Source of the DNA: Acropora yongei
Lineage: Eukaryota > Cnidaria > Anthozoa > Scleractinia > Acroporidae
Length of the DNA stretch: 10,000 bases
Direction: 5' to 3'
Assembly (NCBI GenBank): GCA_014634225.1
Contig: BLFN01000376.1
Location: forward strand, 1,100,806-1,110,805
In this document: one piece after another, positions 1 to 6,489 of the stretch
Position numbering within the stretch: the first letter of the stretch is position 1
Layout: every line of letters begins with the position of its first letter
Notes under the pieces: generated by a model
What the model was told of the DNA's origin: nothing
Database searches by the model: none
What the model saw: the letters and a program-made list of their open reading frames with translations, nothing else
Position numbers and translations under genes: made by a program

Positions 1-205
1 TGTGTAACGTGTTGGTTGAGGCTGGGTTTCTCTCACTAAATGTTCATGGATTCTTTAAGCTTGTCCTGAAACCAAGTAGTCGCAGAGTTCAGGATTCTGA
101 AACAATCCTGTCTACAGGACGTTCCACAAGACTCTGAACTCTGCAGATGCTTATGTACATGGGAAGACTTGTCGGAGAGAAGGCAATGCCGTGTTCAAAC
201 TTAGG
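1..205 (-). mobile_element. Penelope-like element fragment, endonuclease (C-terminal) end, truncated
   Basis: Read on the minus strand, about 176 down to 1 gives an almost open frame that matches the C-terminal endonuclease part of Penelope-like retroelements. It includes SDKSSHVHKHLQSS, then QDCFRILNSATTWFQ, and near the left edge EKPSLNQ. The only stops in that frame are two adjacent ones (TAG TGA) at about 38-43, where the plus-strand copy in this window reads Glu-Trp. The same segment is present in the opposite orientation at about 1080-1315, and similarity persists to about position 205 through the shared string TAAGTTTG. The element runs off the left edge, so its 3' end is not seen. It is a dead fragment: no reverse transcriptase is attached, because a plus-strand copy starts at its inner end. 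It could be an independent insertion or an inverted piece of the neighbouring copy. Confidence 0.86.
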
Positions 206-221
206 GGGAAAAAATGAGTTT

Positions 222-1000
222 AGACTACTTTTAGAGTTTGCAACAATAGAAACTCACTTTCTTATTAAGAGCACTTTCTATGACCAGGTAGATGCCACAG
301 CTATGGGCTCCCCTCTGGCTCCCGTTCTCCCTAACTTGTTCATGGGACACTGTGAGAACAGTTGCATGGCTAGAAAAGTACAGGAATTAAGAAGTTTTAT
401 TCTATCACCGCTACGTGTATGAAACATTTTGTATTTTCATTCTGAGCAGGATGGTACCCTTTTCTTCAATTACATTAATGCACAACACTTAACAATGGAG
501 CGGGAAACAGACCATGTTCTATACCCTTAGATGTCCTATTGAACAACACTGACCCACACTTCACTTTGACCTCTGTTTACCAGAATATAACATTTACTGG
601 TTTGCTTTCCAATAATATTATTCTTTGGGTTTCTCCCTCTTTACCTACAAATTGGGATTAATTAAAACCTTGATAGATAGAACCTCAAAGATAAACAACT
701 CTTGGATGGGATTCCTCAGAGACCTTCAAAAACTGTCAGTCATTGAGAAAAGAGTCTCTTCCTAGAGAACCTTATAAACAACTGTATTTATAGATAATTA
801 TTTTTTTGTACCCAGACAGCAGTCAAGGGTAGGAAAACACAGCTCCGTTCAACTAGTTAAGAAGCATCTAAGTTCTATTTTAAAATACCTTTCATTGGGC
901 ACCTCTCGACCATAGCACAGAGAAGGATATGCAAACTAGGGAACCAATTATGTCATCCTATTGATATAAGGCTTAAGTTTACTGTACTTTCAAAATCTGA
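222..1000 (+). pseudogene. Penelope-like reverse transcriptase, broken
   Basis: In frame with position 300, residues LLLEFATIETHF lead to FYDQVDATAMGSPLAPVLPN, the conserved AMGSP palm motif of Penelope-like reverse transcriptases (AMGSP at 300-314). The frame then shifts. The catalytic block, usually YVDD, is seen at 412-423 as YVYE inside YHRYVYETFCIF, so both catalytic aspartates are replaced. After a further shift, SEQDGTLFFNYINAQH and TMERETDH follow, then DVLLNNTDPHFTLTSVYQN. Another shift gives TYKLGLIKTLIDR (653-691) and KINNSWMGF. PFIGHLSTIAQRRI lies at 888-929. At least five frame changes or stops are needed to follow it. The first 20 or so codons of the ORF starting at 147 are antisense to the left-edge fragment and are not part of this gene. 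Confidence 0.88.
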
Positions 1001-1006
1001 AATCTT

Positions 1007-1333
1007 TTGAGCGTGAAAGATGCTGTAAGGAGATTCTCACTTGTGTTGTGTATAAATTTTCATGAGAAAGTTATAATGCTTAAGTTTGTGAAACCAGTCA
1101 ACACTTCCCCATGTGTGCATGAGCATCTGGTTTCTGACAAGTCTTTGCATGTATTTAAGCATCTGCAGAGTTCAGAGTTTTGTCAAACATCCTGTACAGA
1201 GGATTGTTTCAGAATCCTGAACTCTGCAACTACTATGTTTCTGGTCAAGCCTGAGGAATCCATGTACATTGAGTGGGAGAAAACCAGCCTCAATCAACAG
1301 GCCAAACACGTAAACCTGATTCTCTCCCTATAG
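1007..1333 (+). pseudogene. GIY-YIG endonuclease end of the Penelope-like element, degraded
   Basis: The frame open from 1007 to 1333 holds SVKDAV near its start, then a degraded stretch, then HEHLVSDKSLHVFKHLQSS (from 1118) and EDCFRILNSATT, ending with EWEKTSLNQQAKHVNLILS. This is the usual C-terminal end of Penelope-like ORFs, where the GIY-YIG nuclease nicks DNA to prime integration. The core between about 1060 and 1117, where the YxG-containing motif is expected, can only be read with a frame change and a stop: fragments N-A, stop, V-C-E-T are visible. The nuclease is therefore dead. Its last 250 bp are repeated inverted at the left edge of the window. The apparent start is a TTG inside the old ORF, not a true initiation site. 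Confidence 0.84.
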
Positions 1334-1394
1334 TCCCTTTATGTCCCTTATTCAGACTTTTAAGTATGTACTGTAACATGATCAAACAATGCAA

Positions 1395-1450
1395 CAAACT
1401 TTGTAACATCATGCTCTTTGAATTCAATAGTGATTTCAAACTTTGTAACA
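1395..1450 (+). repeat. Short direct repeat CAAACTTTGTAACA
   Basis: The 14-base string CAAACTTTGTAACA occurs at 1395-1408 and again at 1437-1450, a spacing of 42 bp, within the presumed 3' untranslated tail of the Penelope-like element. It may be a local duplication or part of the element's terminal structure. Confidence 0.6.
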
Positions 1451-2033
1451 ATGATGAAGATGGATGTACAGTCAAAACATGTGTGGTAAATTAAAGTAAG
1501 TTGTACTGTTTCTATGACTGTCTGTTTTGTTTAAGTGATATCTAGACCTCAATTTTGTTGGTGCTATCTGCATGTACCTCAAAATTTTTCAGATTATCAG
1601 GTGATGAGTTGGGGCAGAGGAATAATCATAAGGATTTACATATTGTTTTTAATCACACTGCAATCGATCAGAAATCAGAGATAATGCTCTTAGGGATTAT
1701 CTTAGATGACCAACTATCATTTTTGAGTAAGCAATGTTTGTAGAAAAGTCTCCAGCCAAACTGGTGTCCTCTTGAGGGTAGGTAGGTAACCTTATTCTAA
1801 CATCTTCTAGATTACAGTACATATTGTTAATCTGCTTATCTTATGTACAGATAAACACACTGTCTGGCATCTCTGTTGTTCTTCTGATGTCAGAAAACTA
1901 GAGCAAATTCAAGAATGAGCACCTTGCGTTGTCTGTTGTGATGTATATGAGAAACTCTTGCATACAGCAAAACTACCATCGCTTCATATGCGATGACTGC
2001 AAGCCATTGCAGTTATATTGTACAAAGTAGAAG

Positions 2034-2288
2034 ATGATCTGGTGGCCCCTTACATTGCAGACTTATTTATTGTTACCAATTGTCAATAAATTATTATCCT
2101 TTGAAATTCTGATTTCACCATACCCAGATTTTGGACTGTTGCTTAAATATGGCAAACACTTATTAGACCCTTTCATTTGGTCCAAACTGGACAAATTTAC
2201 TAAATCATTTCAATCACTGGACATTTTTAAAAAGCGCATCGAAATGGTTTATTTCCGAAATGGTTTATTTCACAACCCTGTTGGATAA
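2034..2288 (+). pseudogene. LINE ORF2 C-terminus (last readable frame)
   Basis: The longest single-frame piece of the LINE ends at a stop at 2286-2288. It contains the GKHLLDPFIWSKLDK block (from about 2139) and a terminal FKKRIE segment, a C-terminal signature common to CR1/L2-type ORF2 proteins of invertebrates. The first part of this frame (2034-2090) is out of register with the older coding frame, which there reads APYIADLF in frame with position 1862. The apparent start methionine is therefore meaningless. Confidence 0.75.
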
Positions 2289-2421
2289 TGCTTGGAAAGA
2301 CTTTTTTTTATGTTATAAAATTAGTAAGAAGTGATTCTAATACATGACTTACTGTCTGTTTTATGTGTTTCTCAGTTCCTCAACACATGTACATCCATAG
2401 ATTTATTATTTGTTAGTTGAT

Positions 2422-2469
2422 TAATAATAATAATAATAATAATAAGAAGAAGAAGAAGAAGAAGAAGAA
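2422..2469 (+). repeat. Compound microsatellite (TAA)8(GAA)8
   Basis: Eight uninterrupted TAA units (2422-2445) are followed without a break by eight uninterrupted GAA units (2446-2469). It sits about 130 bp past the end of the LINE coding remnant. Perfect units in an otherwise decayed region suggest recent slippage expansion. The GAA part is a purine tract of a kind known to be able to form triplex DNA. Confidence 0.97.
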
Positions 2470-2635
2470 TTGTTGTTAGGTGTCCCCAATTATTAGTCTT
2501 CACTGTTCACTAGCAATTTTGACACAATAATAAAGTTCTTTCCTACTTACCCAAGCATTGCTTACAGTGCTGGACATTCTGTGAAGAAATCAGTATCTAC
2601 AACAGGGTTCTATACAAGGGAGACAGGGTAGAAGT

Positions 2636-2645
2636 CCCCCCCCCC
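2636..2645 (+). repeat. C10 homopolymer
   Basis: Ten consecutive C lie where the Ty3/gypsy ORF encodes a short proline run. The readable frame differs on the two sides (frame of 2607 before, frame of 2659 after), so slippage here is a likely cause of one frameshift. Confidence 0.85.
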
Positions 2646-2658
2646 TGCCCAGCACAAG

Positions 2659-3135
2659 GAACTGATGTCTCATGTTCATGCTAGTCATCAAGGGGAACAA
2701 GCATGCCTTTGACAAGCTCTGGATGCTTTGCTTTGGCCTGGTACAAGCCAACAAATCAGAGATCTTGTAAGCAACTGCTGATCACATGCCAGCACAGGTC
2801 AAGGAACCACTCATCACTCCAGAGCTCCCTAAGCACCCTTGGGGTACTGTTGCTCAAGATTAATTTTGAATAGTCTTGATGGCAAGGATTTACTAATAAC
2901 AGTTGATGCCTACAGTGTATATTAGGAGATGGTTGAATTATCTCAAGTGTCATCAATGAGGCCAAGCAGCACTTCACTTGCTTTGGAATATCAGTTTGAG
3001 TATACAGTGACAATGGTCTCCAGTTGGATTGTGCAGATTATGGGTTGTTTGCAGACACATGGCACTTCATACAATTCAACAGGTTGATAAAAGTGGCTGT
3101 GAAATCAGTGAAAGGCCTACAGAAGAAAGTTAAGC
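2659..3135 (+). pseudogene. Retrotransposon integrase, inactivated
   Basis: The integrase joins element cDNA to host DNA. The N-terminal zinc-binding region is visible as ELMSHVHASHQGEQACL (from 2659) and ALDALLWPGTSQQIRDLVSNC, followed directly by a stop at 2779; the partner cysteine appears only in another frame (TCQ). The core shows GKDLLITVDAYS (first catalytic Asp at 2905-2907), then after a frame change QHFTCFGI and VYSDNGLQLD (second Asp at 3009-3011), then FADTWHFIQ. The segment that should lead to the catalytic Glu is shortened by several codons, and the residue aligned with that Glu is Lys (AAA, 3090-3092) in LIKVAVKSVKGLQKKVK. The catalytic triad is therefore incomplete. The antisense ORF across 2756-3013 is a shadow of this region. 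Confidence 0.86.
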
Positions 3136-3756
3136 AATGATGAGACAAGTTTTCTTGACTTCGGGAATACCCCAGTTGAAGGTATGGAGAGCAGTTCAGT
3201 ACAAAGACTTACTGTATGTCAAAGAGGACCAGGACAACCTTGCCGGTTCCACAACAACCTATTAGAGCCCAGAGTTCAACTACCTAGATGTCAATGAAGA
3301 AGCATACAATGAAGTGCAAGGAGGCAAAGAAGTATTGTGACTGTGGTTGAAAGGAACTACTGGAGGTAAGAATTGGTCAGCCCATCCGAATGGCCAGCCT
3401 TCTCAACGATATAACCAAGAAATGGAATGAGGTGTTTGATTGGGACAGTGGCCCTGAGATCCTATCTGGTTGACACAAATGGCTAATTTTGCAGAACCGG
3501 AAAGTTTCTCTGCGGTACAATGGATTTTACAGCTGAATTATTCCCAGAACCTCTGCCAGTCCAGCCACATCAGAAACACTCCACTGAGCCACTAAAATTG
3601 GGAATGATCATAGCCCCTATAGAACCAAAGCAGAAACCAACCAATACTATATAGCTACCCCCATCAGAGTTCCTGGAACCAGATACTGGAGTGATGCCCC
3701 CCATGAAAATAACAAGTGGAAGGATTGGCAAACCTTCCATGAGGCGAAACCTTTAG

Positions 3757-4027
3757 AGGTCTTATCCTCAGTTGAGGAAAATCACCTCTTGTCATTCATG
3801 TTGACTTTGCTCAGATCAGTAGCTTAGGACGTTGGACATTTAGATCATTGAAGGGCTCCAGGCAAAAACGTCCTAACTGACATTTTGGGTCTTTTTTCAT
3901 TTGTGCTCAAAAGTGGCTGACTTTTTGCATGTGACCCAACATTATTAAGAAAATAAGTGTTCTGTAATTTTGTTTTGGCTAGTTTGTTTTTGATTTCCAA
4001 GAATTAACATAATTATACATAAAGCTT
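3757..4027. other. Unassigned stretch, possible degraded 3' end of the Ty3/gypsy element
   Basis: Apart from the 10-bp inverted repeat at 3824-3876 I see no coding similarity. A long terminal repeat would be expected near here, but no matching second copy occurs in the window and I could not find a convincing polypurine tract followed by TG. Confidence 0.4.
3824..3876. repeat. Perfect 10-bp inverted repeat with 33-bp spacer
   Basis: TTAGGACGTT (3824-3833) and AACGTCCTAA (3867-3876) are exact reverse complements. The repeat lies just beyond the last readable codons of the Ty3/gypsy remnant. It could be a hairpin in the element's untranslated or LTR region, or the ends of a tiny insertion; the bases flanking the arms do not extend the match. 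Confidence 0.75.
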
Positions 4028-4245
4028 CGTTTTTCGCGGCGGCGTTGTTTGATTGTTCGTTCCGAGATACTGAGTTGCTAATTCAATCACTGCACATGGA
4101 CCGGAGTTCACTGAAGCGAGACGAAAATAGCACTGGTCAAAGTTCAAACTCAAAAGCACATATTGAGGTCTTTGAATGTCACGGTGGCCCAGACGAGTGA
4201 TGGTGAGTGCCTGTGGAGGACAATGAGTGCGACGGTCAGTTCAAG
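4028..4245 (+). promoter_or_regulatory. Small CpG-rich patch, possible promoter or first exon remnant
   Basis: About 14 CpG dinucleotides occur in roughly 215 bases, in a window where CpG is otherwise sparse. The densest part is near 4028-4070 (TTCGCGGCGGCG). The patch contains a short ORF (4096-4197) and a good splice-donor-like string, ATG then GTGAGTG, at about 4198-4208. An unmethylated host promoter, a first exon or an LTR fragment would all fit; nothing in the sequence decides between them. Confidence 0.35.
4096..4200 (+). CDS. Possible 34-codon ORF in the CpG-rich patch, unknown
   Basis: An ATG at 4096 opens 34 codons: MDRSSLKRDENSTGQSSNSK, then AHIEVFECHGGPDE, with TGA at 4198-4200. 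The product would be hydrophilic, with no signal peptide, membrane segment or motif that I recognise. Its interest is its position: it lies in the only CpG-rich patch and ends exactly where a splice-donor-like GTGAGT begins, as a first coding exon might if the stop were a later mutation or the exon ended slightly earlier. The frame starting at 4163 overlaps it and is not supported by anything else. It may equally be a chance ORF. Confidence 0.2.
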   Translation: MDRSSLKRDENSTGQSSNSKAHIEVFECHGGPDE

Positions 4246-4419
4246 TTCAAGAATCCACAAAATTTGGTTTTTGTGGTTTTTCTTTTTCACTTACTTTTTT
4301 TTCATTAATGAACACAATTATCCCAACCCACTCTATGGTATACATTAACACTGTGGTCGATGAGGCTTGATAAATCCAAGAGAAGCTGCCATTTGCAAGG
4401 TTGAAGTGTGGCTTTTATC

Positions 4420-4620
4420 CAATTCCATGAGGAGACTGATACTGCTCAGTTACAGTGGGCTGAAGAAGGGCAGAAAGCATGTGTGACATAGCTGTCCTTG
4501 AAAAAACTGTCTCAGCATTAAAGCCAAGATGAAAGCCATTTCCAAGACCAGAGATCACCTAATCCACCAGGGTGTGATAAGGGTGAGAACTCTATTCCAG
4601 TTTAATCCATTTAAATGAAT
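4420..4620 (+). pseudogene. Coding-like stretch with a frameshift, unidentified
   Basis: In one frame the plus strand reads QFHEETDTAQLQWAEEGQKA. In a second it reads CDIAVLEKTVSALK, and after a further change AKMKAISKTRDHLIHQG and VIRVRTLFQFNPFK, ending at TGA. The lysine- and glutamate-rich heptad-like spacing of the middle part suggests a short coiled coil. Two frame changes are required, so if it was ever protein it is now broken. I do not recognise the family. It could be a host pseudogene exon, a retroelement gag piece, or chance. Confidence 0.22.
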
Positions 4621-4692
4621 GTGTAAATGTATGCTATTGTAGCCCTCCGATTCTGAATAACCATTCTTGGGGTAGTCATTGAGTAATGCAAC

Positions 4693-4805
4693 AGCTATGT
4701 AACAGAGGAAGTGTTAGCACAGGAGCTGTTTAACAGAAGAAGTGAGTGCCACAATAGCTGTGTTGCAGAAGAAGTGTTATCCACAATAGCTGTGTAAGTG
4801 AAAAG
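4693..4805 (+). repeat. Degenerate 32-bp tandem repeat, about 3.5 units
   Basis: Units begin with AGCT at 4693, 4724, 4756 and 4788 (spacings 31, 32 and 32). Each reads roughly AGCTGTGT, then AACAGAAGAAGTG, then a TGCCACAAT-like end; the last unit is partial. The C-terminal half of the antisense ORF over 4695-5078 is simply a translation of this repeat. Confidence 0.78.
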
Positions 4806-4859
4806 TCTCTTACCACAAAGTATTTTGACAACAACTGCACTTGTGGCCAACCATCGATT

Positions 4860-5078
4860 TTTTCTCCCTCTCTCTTCCTCCACCAACTGATGGATAAGGT
4901 ACAGAAAGTTTCCTGTAGAGGGTTCTTGTTTCAAAGAACAAAATTTGGCTCTGGGATTTAAGAAATTAGAGTATTGTTGTACAAATGCTACAGGAGCTCC
5001 AAATTGCATGCTCAAACCTATTCTGGTCAAGAAATTAGCCAAGTCAATAAACATGGATGTGCTTCCTGATATGTGCAA
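4860..5078 (-). CDS. Weak antisense ORF, unknown; probably not a gene
   Basis: An ORF with its ATG at 5076-5078 runs leftward for 127 codons to 4695. Only the part above about 4806 is ordinary sequence (beginning MHISGSTSMFIDLANFLTRI and including LVEEERGRKNR); the rest is translated tandem repeat. I recognise no domain or catalytic motif. Reading plus instead gives another short open piece ending MCKLQMHKCVDI, so neither strand is clearly coding. It is recorded because it is the longest ORF in the middle region that is not explained by a retroelement or by the T-rich repeat. Confidence 0.15.
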
Positions 5079-5869
5079 GCTACAAATGCATAAATGTGTG
5101 GATATCTGATACTTAATTGTTCAAGAAAGCATTTGTGCCAGTGGTTAAGTAACCACTAATGTCAGCTCTCCCACAGCCCTTTTATTGTTCTGTCCACCAT
5201 GAAGTGCTCACCATCCATGATGGTCTGTTACGTGTCTATTTTTCCTTTAAATTCATAACTGTATTATTCAAAATTCCCTAAAAATTATTATTCAAGCTCC
5301 TACAACTCCAGATAGTTGTGGTAATAGACTGCACTTTTCTGTTTTTGCTTTAACAATAGTGTACTGTACATGCCTTCGTCTTTCCAGGATATGTATTTTA
5401 ACGTGAAACAACTTATCTTTCAGTGAATTTGGATTCGGAAAGTAGGTAAACGTTTTGAAATTTTGTTGACTTACTAAATCAAATTCAAATGCCTCAAAAT
5501 GTTTTGGTATCAAAACTTTGGTAATGGAAGTAAAGTGCTTTTAAAATGTAGAGACAAAGTTGACTTCGTTTCATTATTCTAGAAACAGGACCCACTATAG
5601 AGGATAATATCTATACATGCAGTAGTCTTGTTTTAAGTTCTGGCATCTAATTGTCTCATAACAAGGGAATTCCCTATTCGACGAGTTTTTCCTTTATTGG
5701 ATATTTTATGCTGTTTATGTAACATTCCATTATTTTGTAACACATGGTTACAACATTTTACGACTTGCTGTATTAAGAACAGTTCCGGGGCTAGCTTTTG
5801 CACATTTGAAAGATTGATATCTGTGTGCAGCTTACTGTGGAATGTCATTTTCGTGTGACAGATCGCAAT
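5079..5869. other. About 790 bases without recognisable genes
   Basis: AT-rich sequence with two short antisense ORFs (5292-5513 and 5633-5905) whose translations resemble nothing I know. The second runs into the first T-rich repeat island. One small perfect inverted repeat, AGTGGTTA-AG-TAACCACT, lies at 5140-5157. No RNA gene or mobile-element signature was seen. Confidence 0.5.
5140..5157. repeat. Small perfect hairpin (8-bp arms, 2-base loop)
   Basis: AGTGGTTA (5140-5147) and TAACCACT (5150-5157) are exact reverse complements separated by AG. It is short enough to be chance. Confidence 0.45.
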
Positions 5870-6125
5870 ATTATTTTTGTTGTTTATTGCGTGCTGTTGC
5901 TTCATAATTGTCTTGTTTATTACTCACTTTTTTTTTCATTTACCAATTTGTTATTCACTTGTTTTTTAAACACTTGTTCTTTATTTTGCTGTTGATGTCT
6001 TGTTGCTCAAATATTTGTTTTTTATTGTATTTTATAATCTTCTTTGTTTACCCAGTTGTTTATTGCTCACTCAATGTTCCCTGCTTGTATGTTATTTACT
6101 TGTTTTCTGCTTACTTGATTATACT
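5870..6125 (+). repeat. Decayed island of the T-rich 15-bp repeat family
   Basis: Degenerate units such as TTGTTTATTGCTCAC, ACTTGTTTTTTAAAC and TTGTTTACCCAG recur at near-15-base intervals. They match the consensus of the large array further right (CTCACTTGTTTGTTA) but with much lower fidelity. The leucine/phenylalanine-rich ORF at 5908-6129 is a translation of this repeat and not a gene. Confidence 0.6.
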
Positions 6126-6489
6126 GTAACTTCACCTTTTTGTCCCTCCCTGCAGTAACAGAATTTTGCTTTGATTTATGAGCAAAGTGTTAATATTCTG
6201 TTCCACTTTTGTCAGAAAATTTAAGGTCATCACTGACTCCCTGTTGTTGTTCTGTTACACTGTAGGTTTGTCCAAATCATTGCTTTCTGATAGTGATTCT
6301 GATAGTTAATGATGGCTTTATCAGAGAAACAAGTTAAAAGGGCAGAAGCAAGCACTGTCAATGGTGAAGAGTTTTACTAGGTTGGTTGAGGGGAGTGTGC
6401 AACAAGATTAGTTTCCAGAAGAGAAAGTTCAAGGTAATTTCAGTGTAATAAGACAGTTTCCTCTGAAAATTAATAAGGAATAGTCATTG
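6126..6489. other. Unique spacer between two repeat islands
   Basis: The sequence composition changes here: the T-rich repeat stops and ordinary sequence follows. It contains an imperfect inverted repeat of about 16 bp (6149-6163 against 6250-6266) and a 22-codon ORF from ATG 6312 (MALSEKQVKRAEASTVNGEE then F-Y-stop). It may be an insertion that split an older repeat array. No target-site duplication was identified. Confidence 0.4.
6149..6266. repeat. Imperfect inverted repeat, about 16-bp arms
   Basis: CCTGCAGTAACAGAA (6149-6163) pairs with TTCTGTTACACTGTAGG (6250-6266), whose reverse complement is CCTACAGTGTAACAGAA; one substitution and a 2-base gap separate them. The 118-bp interval could be a very short foldback element or chance. 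Confidence 0.4.

Larger units (their letters stand above)
205..1490 (+). mobile_element. Degenerate Penelope-like retrotransposon (RT plus GIY-YIG endonuclease type)
   Basis: Penelope-like elements are retrotransposons whose single ORF joins a telomerase-related reverse transcriptase to a GIY-YIG endonuclease. Here both parts can be followed in order on the plus strand: reverse transcriptase palm motifs at 225-490, thumb-like segments at 510-780, a linker at about 888-1000 and the endonuclease end at about 1010-1333. Several frame changes and in-frame stops separate the segments, so no functional protein can be made. The piece is 5'-truncated: it begins within the palm domain next to the inverted fragment at the left edge. 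The end at about 1490 is a guess. After the last coding similarity, 1334-1490 looks like a 3' tail, with CAAACTTTGTAACA occurring twice 42 bp apart (1395 and 1437). Confidence 0.88.
1585..2469 (+). mobile_element. 3' end of a non-LTR retrotransposon (LINE, CR1/L2/Jockey-like), decayed
   Basis: This is the C-terminal part of a LINE ORF2, after the reverse transcriptase palm. In order: KDLHIVFNHTAIDQKSEI followed by LLGIILDDQLSF (1687-1722), typical of the segment just after the RT active site; then, in another frame from 1862, VWHLCCSSDVRKLEQIQE, YEKLLHTAKLPSLH and AIAVILYKVEDDLVAPYIAD, with two stops; then, in a third frame up to 2288, YGKHLLDPFIWSKLDKFTKS and FQSLDIFKKRIE, the usual end of these proteins. 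The upstream endonuclease and palm domains are absent, the normal 5' truncation of LINE copies. After the coding end there are about 130 bases of untranslated sequence and then the (TAA)n(GAA)n tract, which may be the element's own microsatellite tail. The exact clade cannot be settled by eye. Confidence 0.85.
2570..3756 (+). mobile_element. Ty3/gypsy-type retrotransposon pol remnant (integrase and C-terminal tail)
   Basis: Segments of a Ty3/gypsy polyprotein can be read in the expected order on the plus strand. VLYKGDRVEV (2607-2636) is the linker before integrase; a C10 run at 2636-2645 follows, across which the frame changes. Then come the zinc-binding segment (2659-2780), the catalytic core (2870-3130), VRIGQPIRMA (3366-3395), RSYLVDTNG (3457-3483) and a last SGRIGKPSMRRNL ending in a stop at 3754-3756. 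Many stops and frame changes make it non-functional. Gag, protease, reverse transcriptase and RNase H are missing upstream, and I could not delimit an LTR on either side. It abuts the LINE and its microsatellite on the left. Confidence 0.87.

Noticed and set aside
147..222. N-terminal methionine and first 20 or so codons of the ORF that starts at 147
   Set aside because: These codons are antisense to the inverted endonuclease fragment; the true similarity to reverse transcriptase begins at about 222.
1273..1494. Short ORFs at 1273-1494 (plus) and 1290-1475 (minus)
   Set aside because: They overlap the end of the Penelope-like endonuclease and its presumed 3' tail in other frames, with no similarity of their own.
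2529..2534. AATAAA at 2529 as a polyadenylation signal for the LINE
   Set aside because: It lies beyond the microsatellite that probably ends the element, and AATAAA is common by chance in AT-rich DNA.
2756..3013. 85-codon antisense ORF
   Set aside because: It is antisense to the Ty3/gypsy integrase, whose motifs are clear on the plus strand.
4163..4348. 61-codon plus-strand ORF ending in a phenylalanine-rich tail
   Set aside because: The tail is a T-rich run and the first half overlaps the 34-codon ORF in another frame; nothing supports coding.
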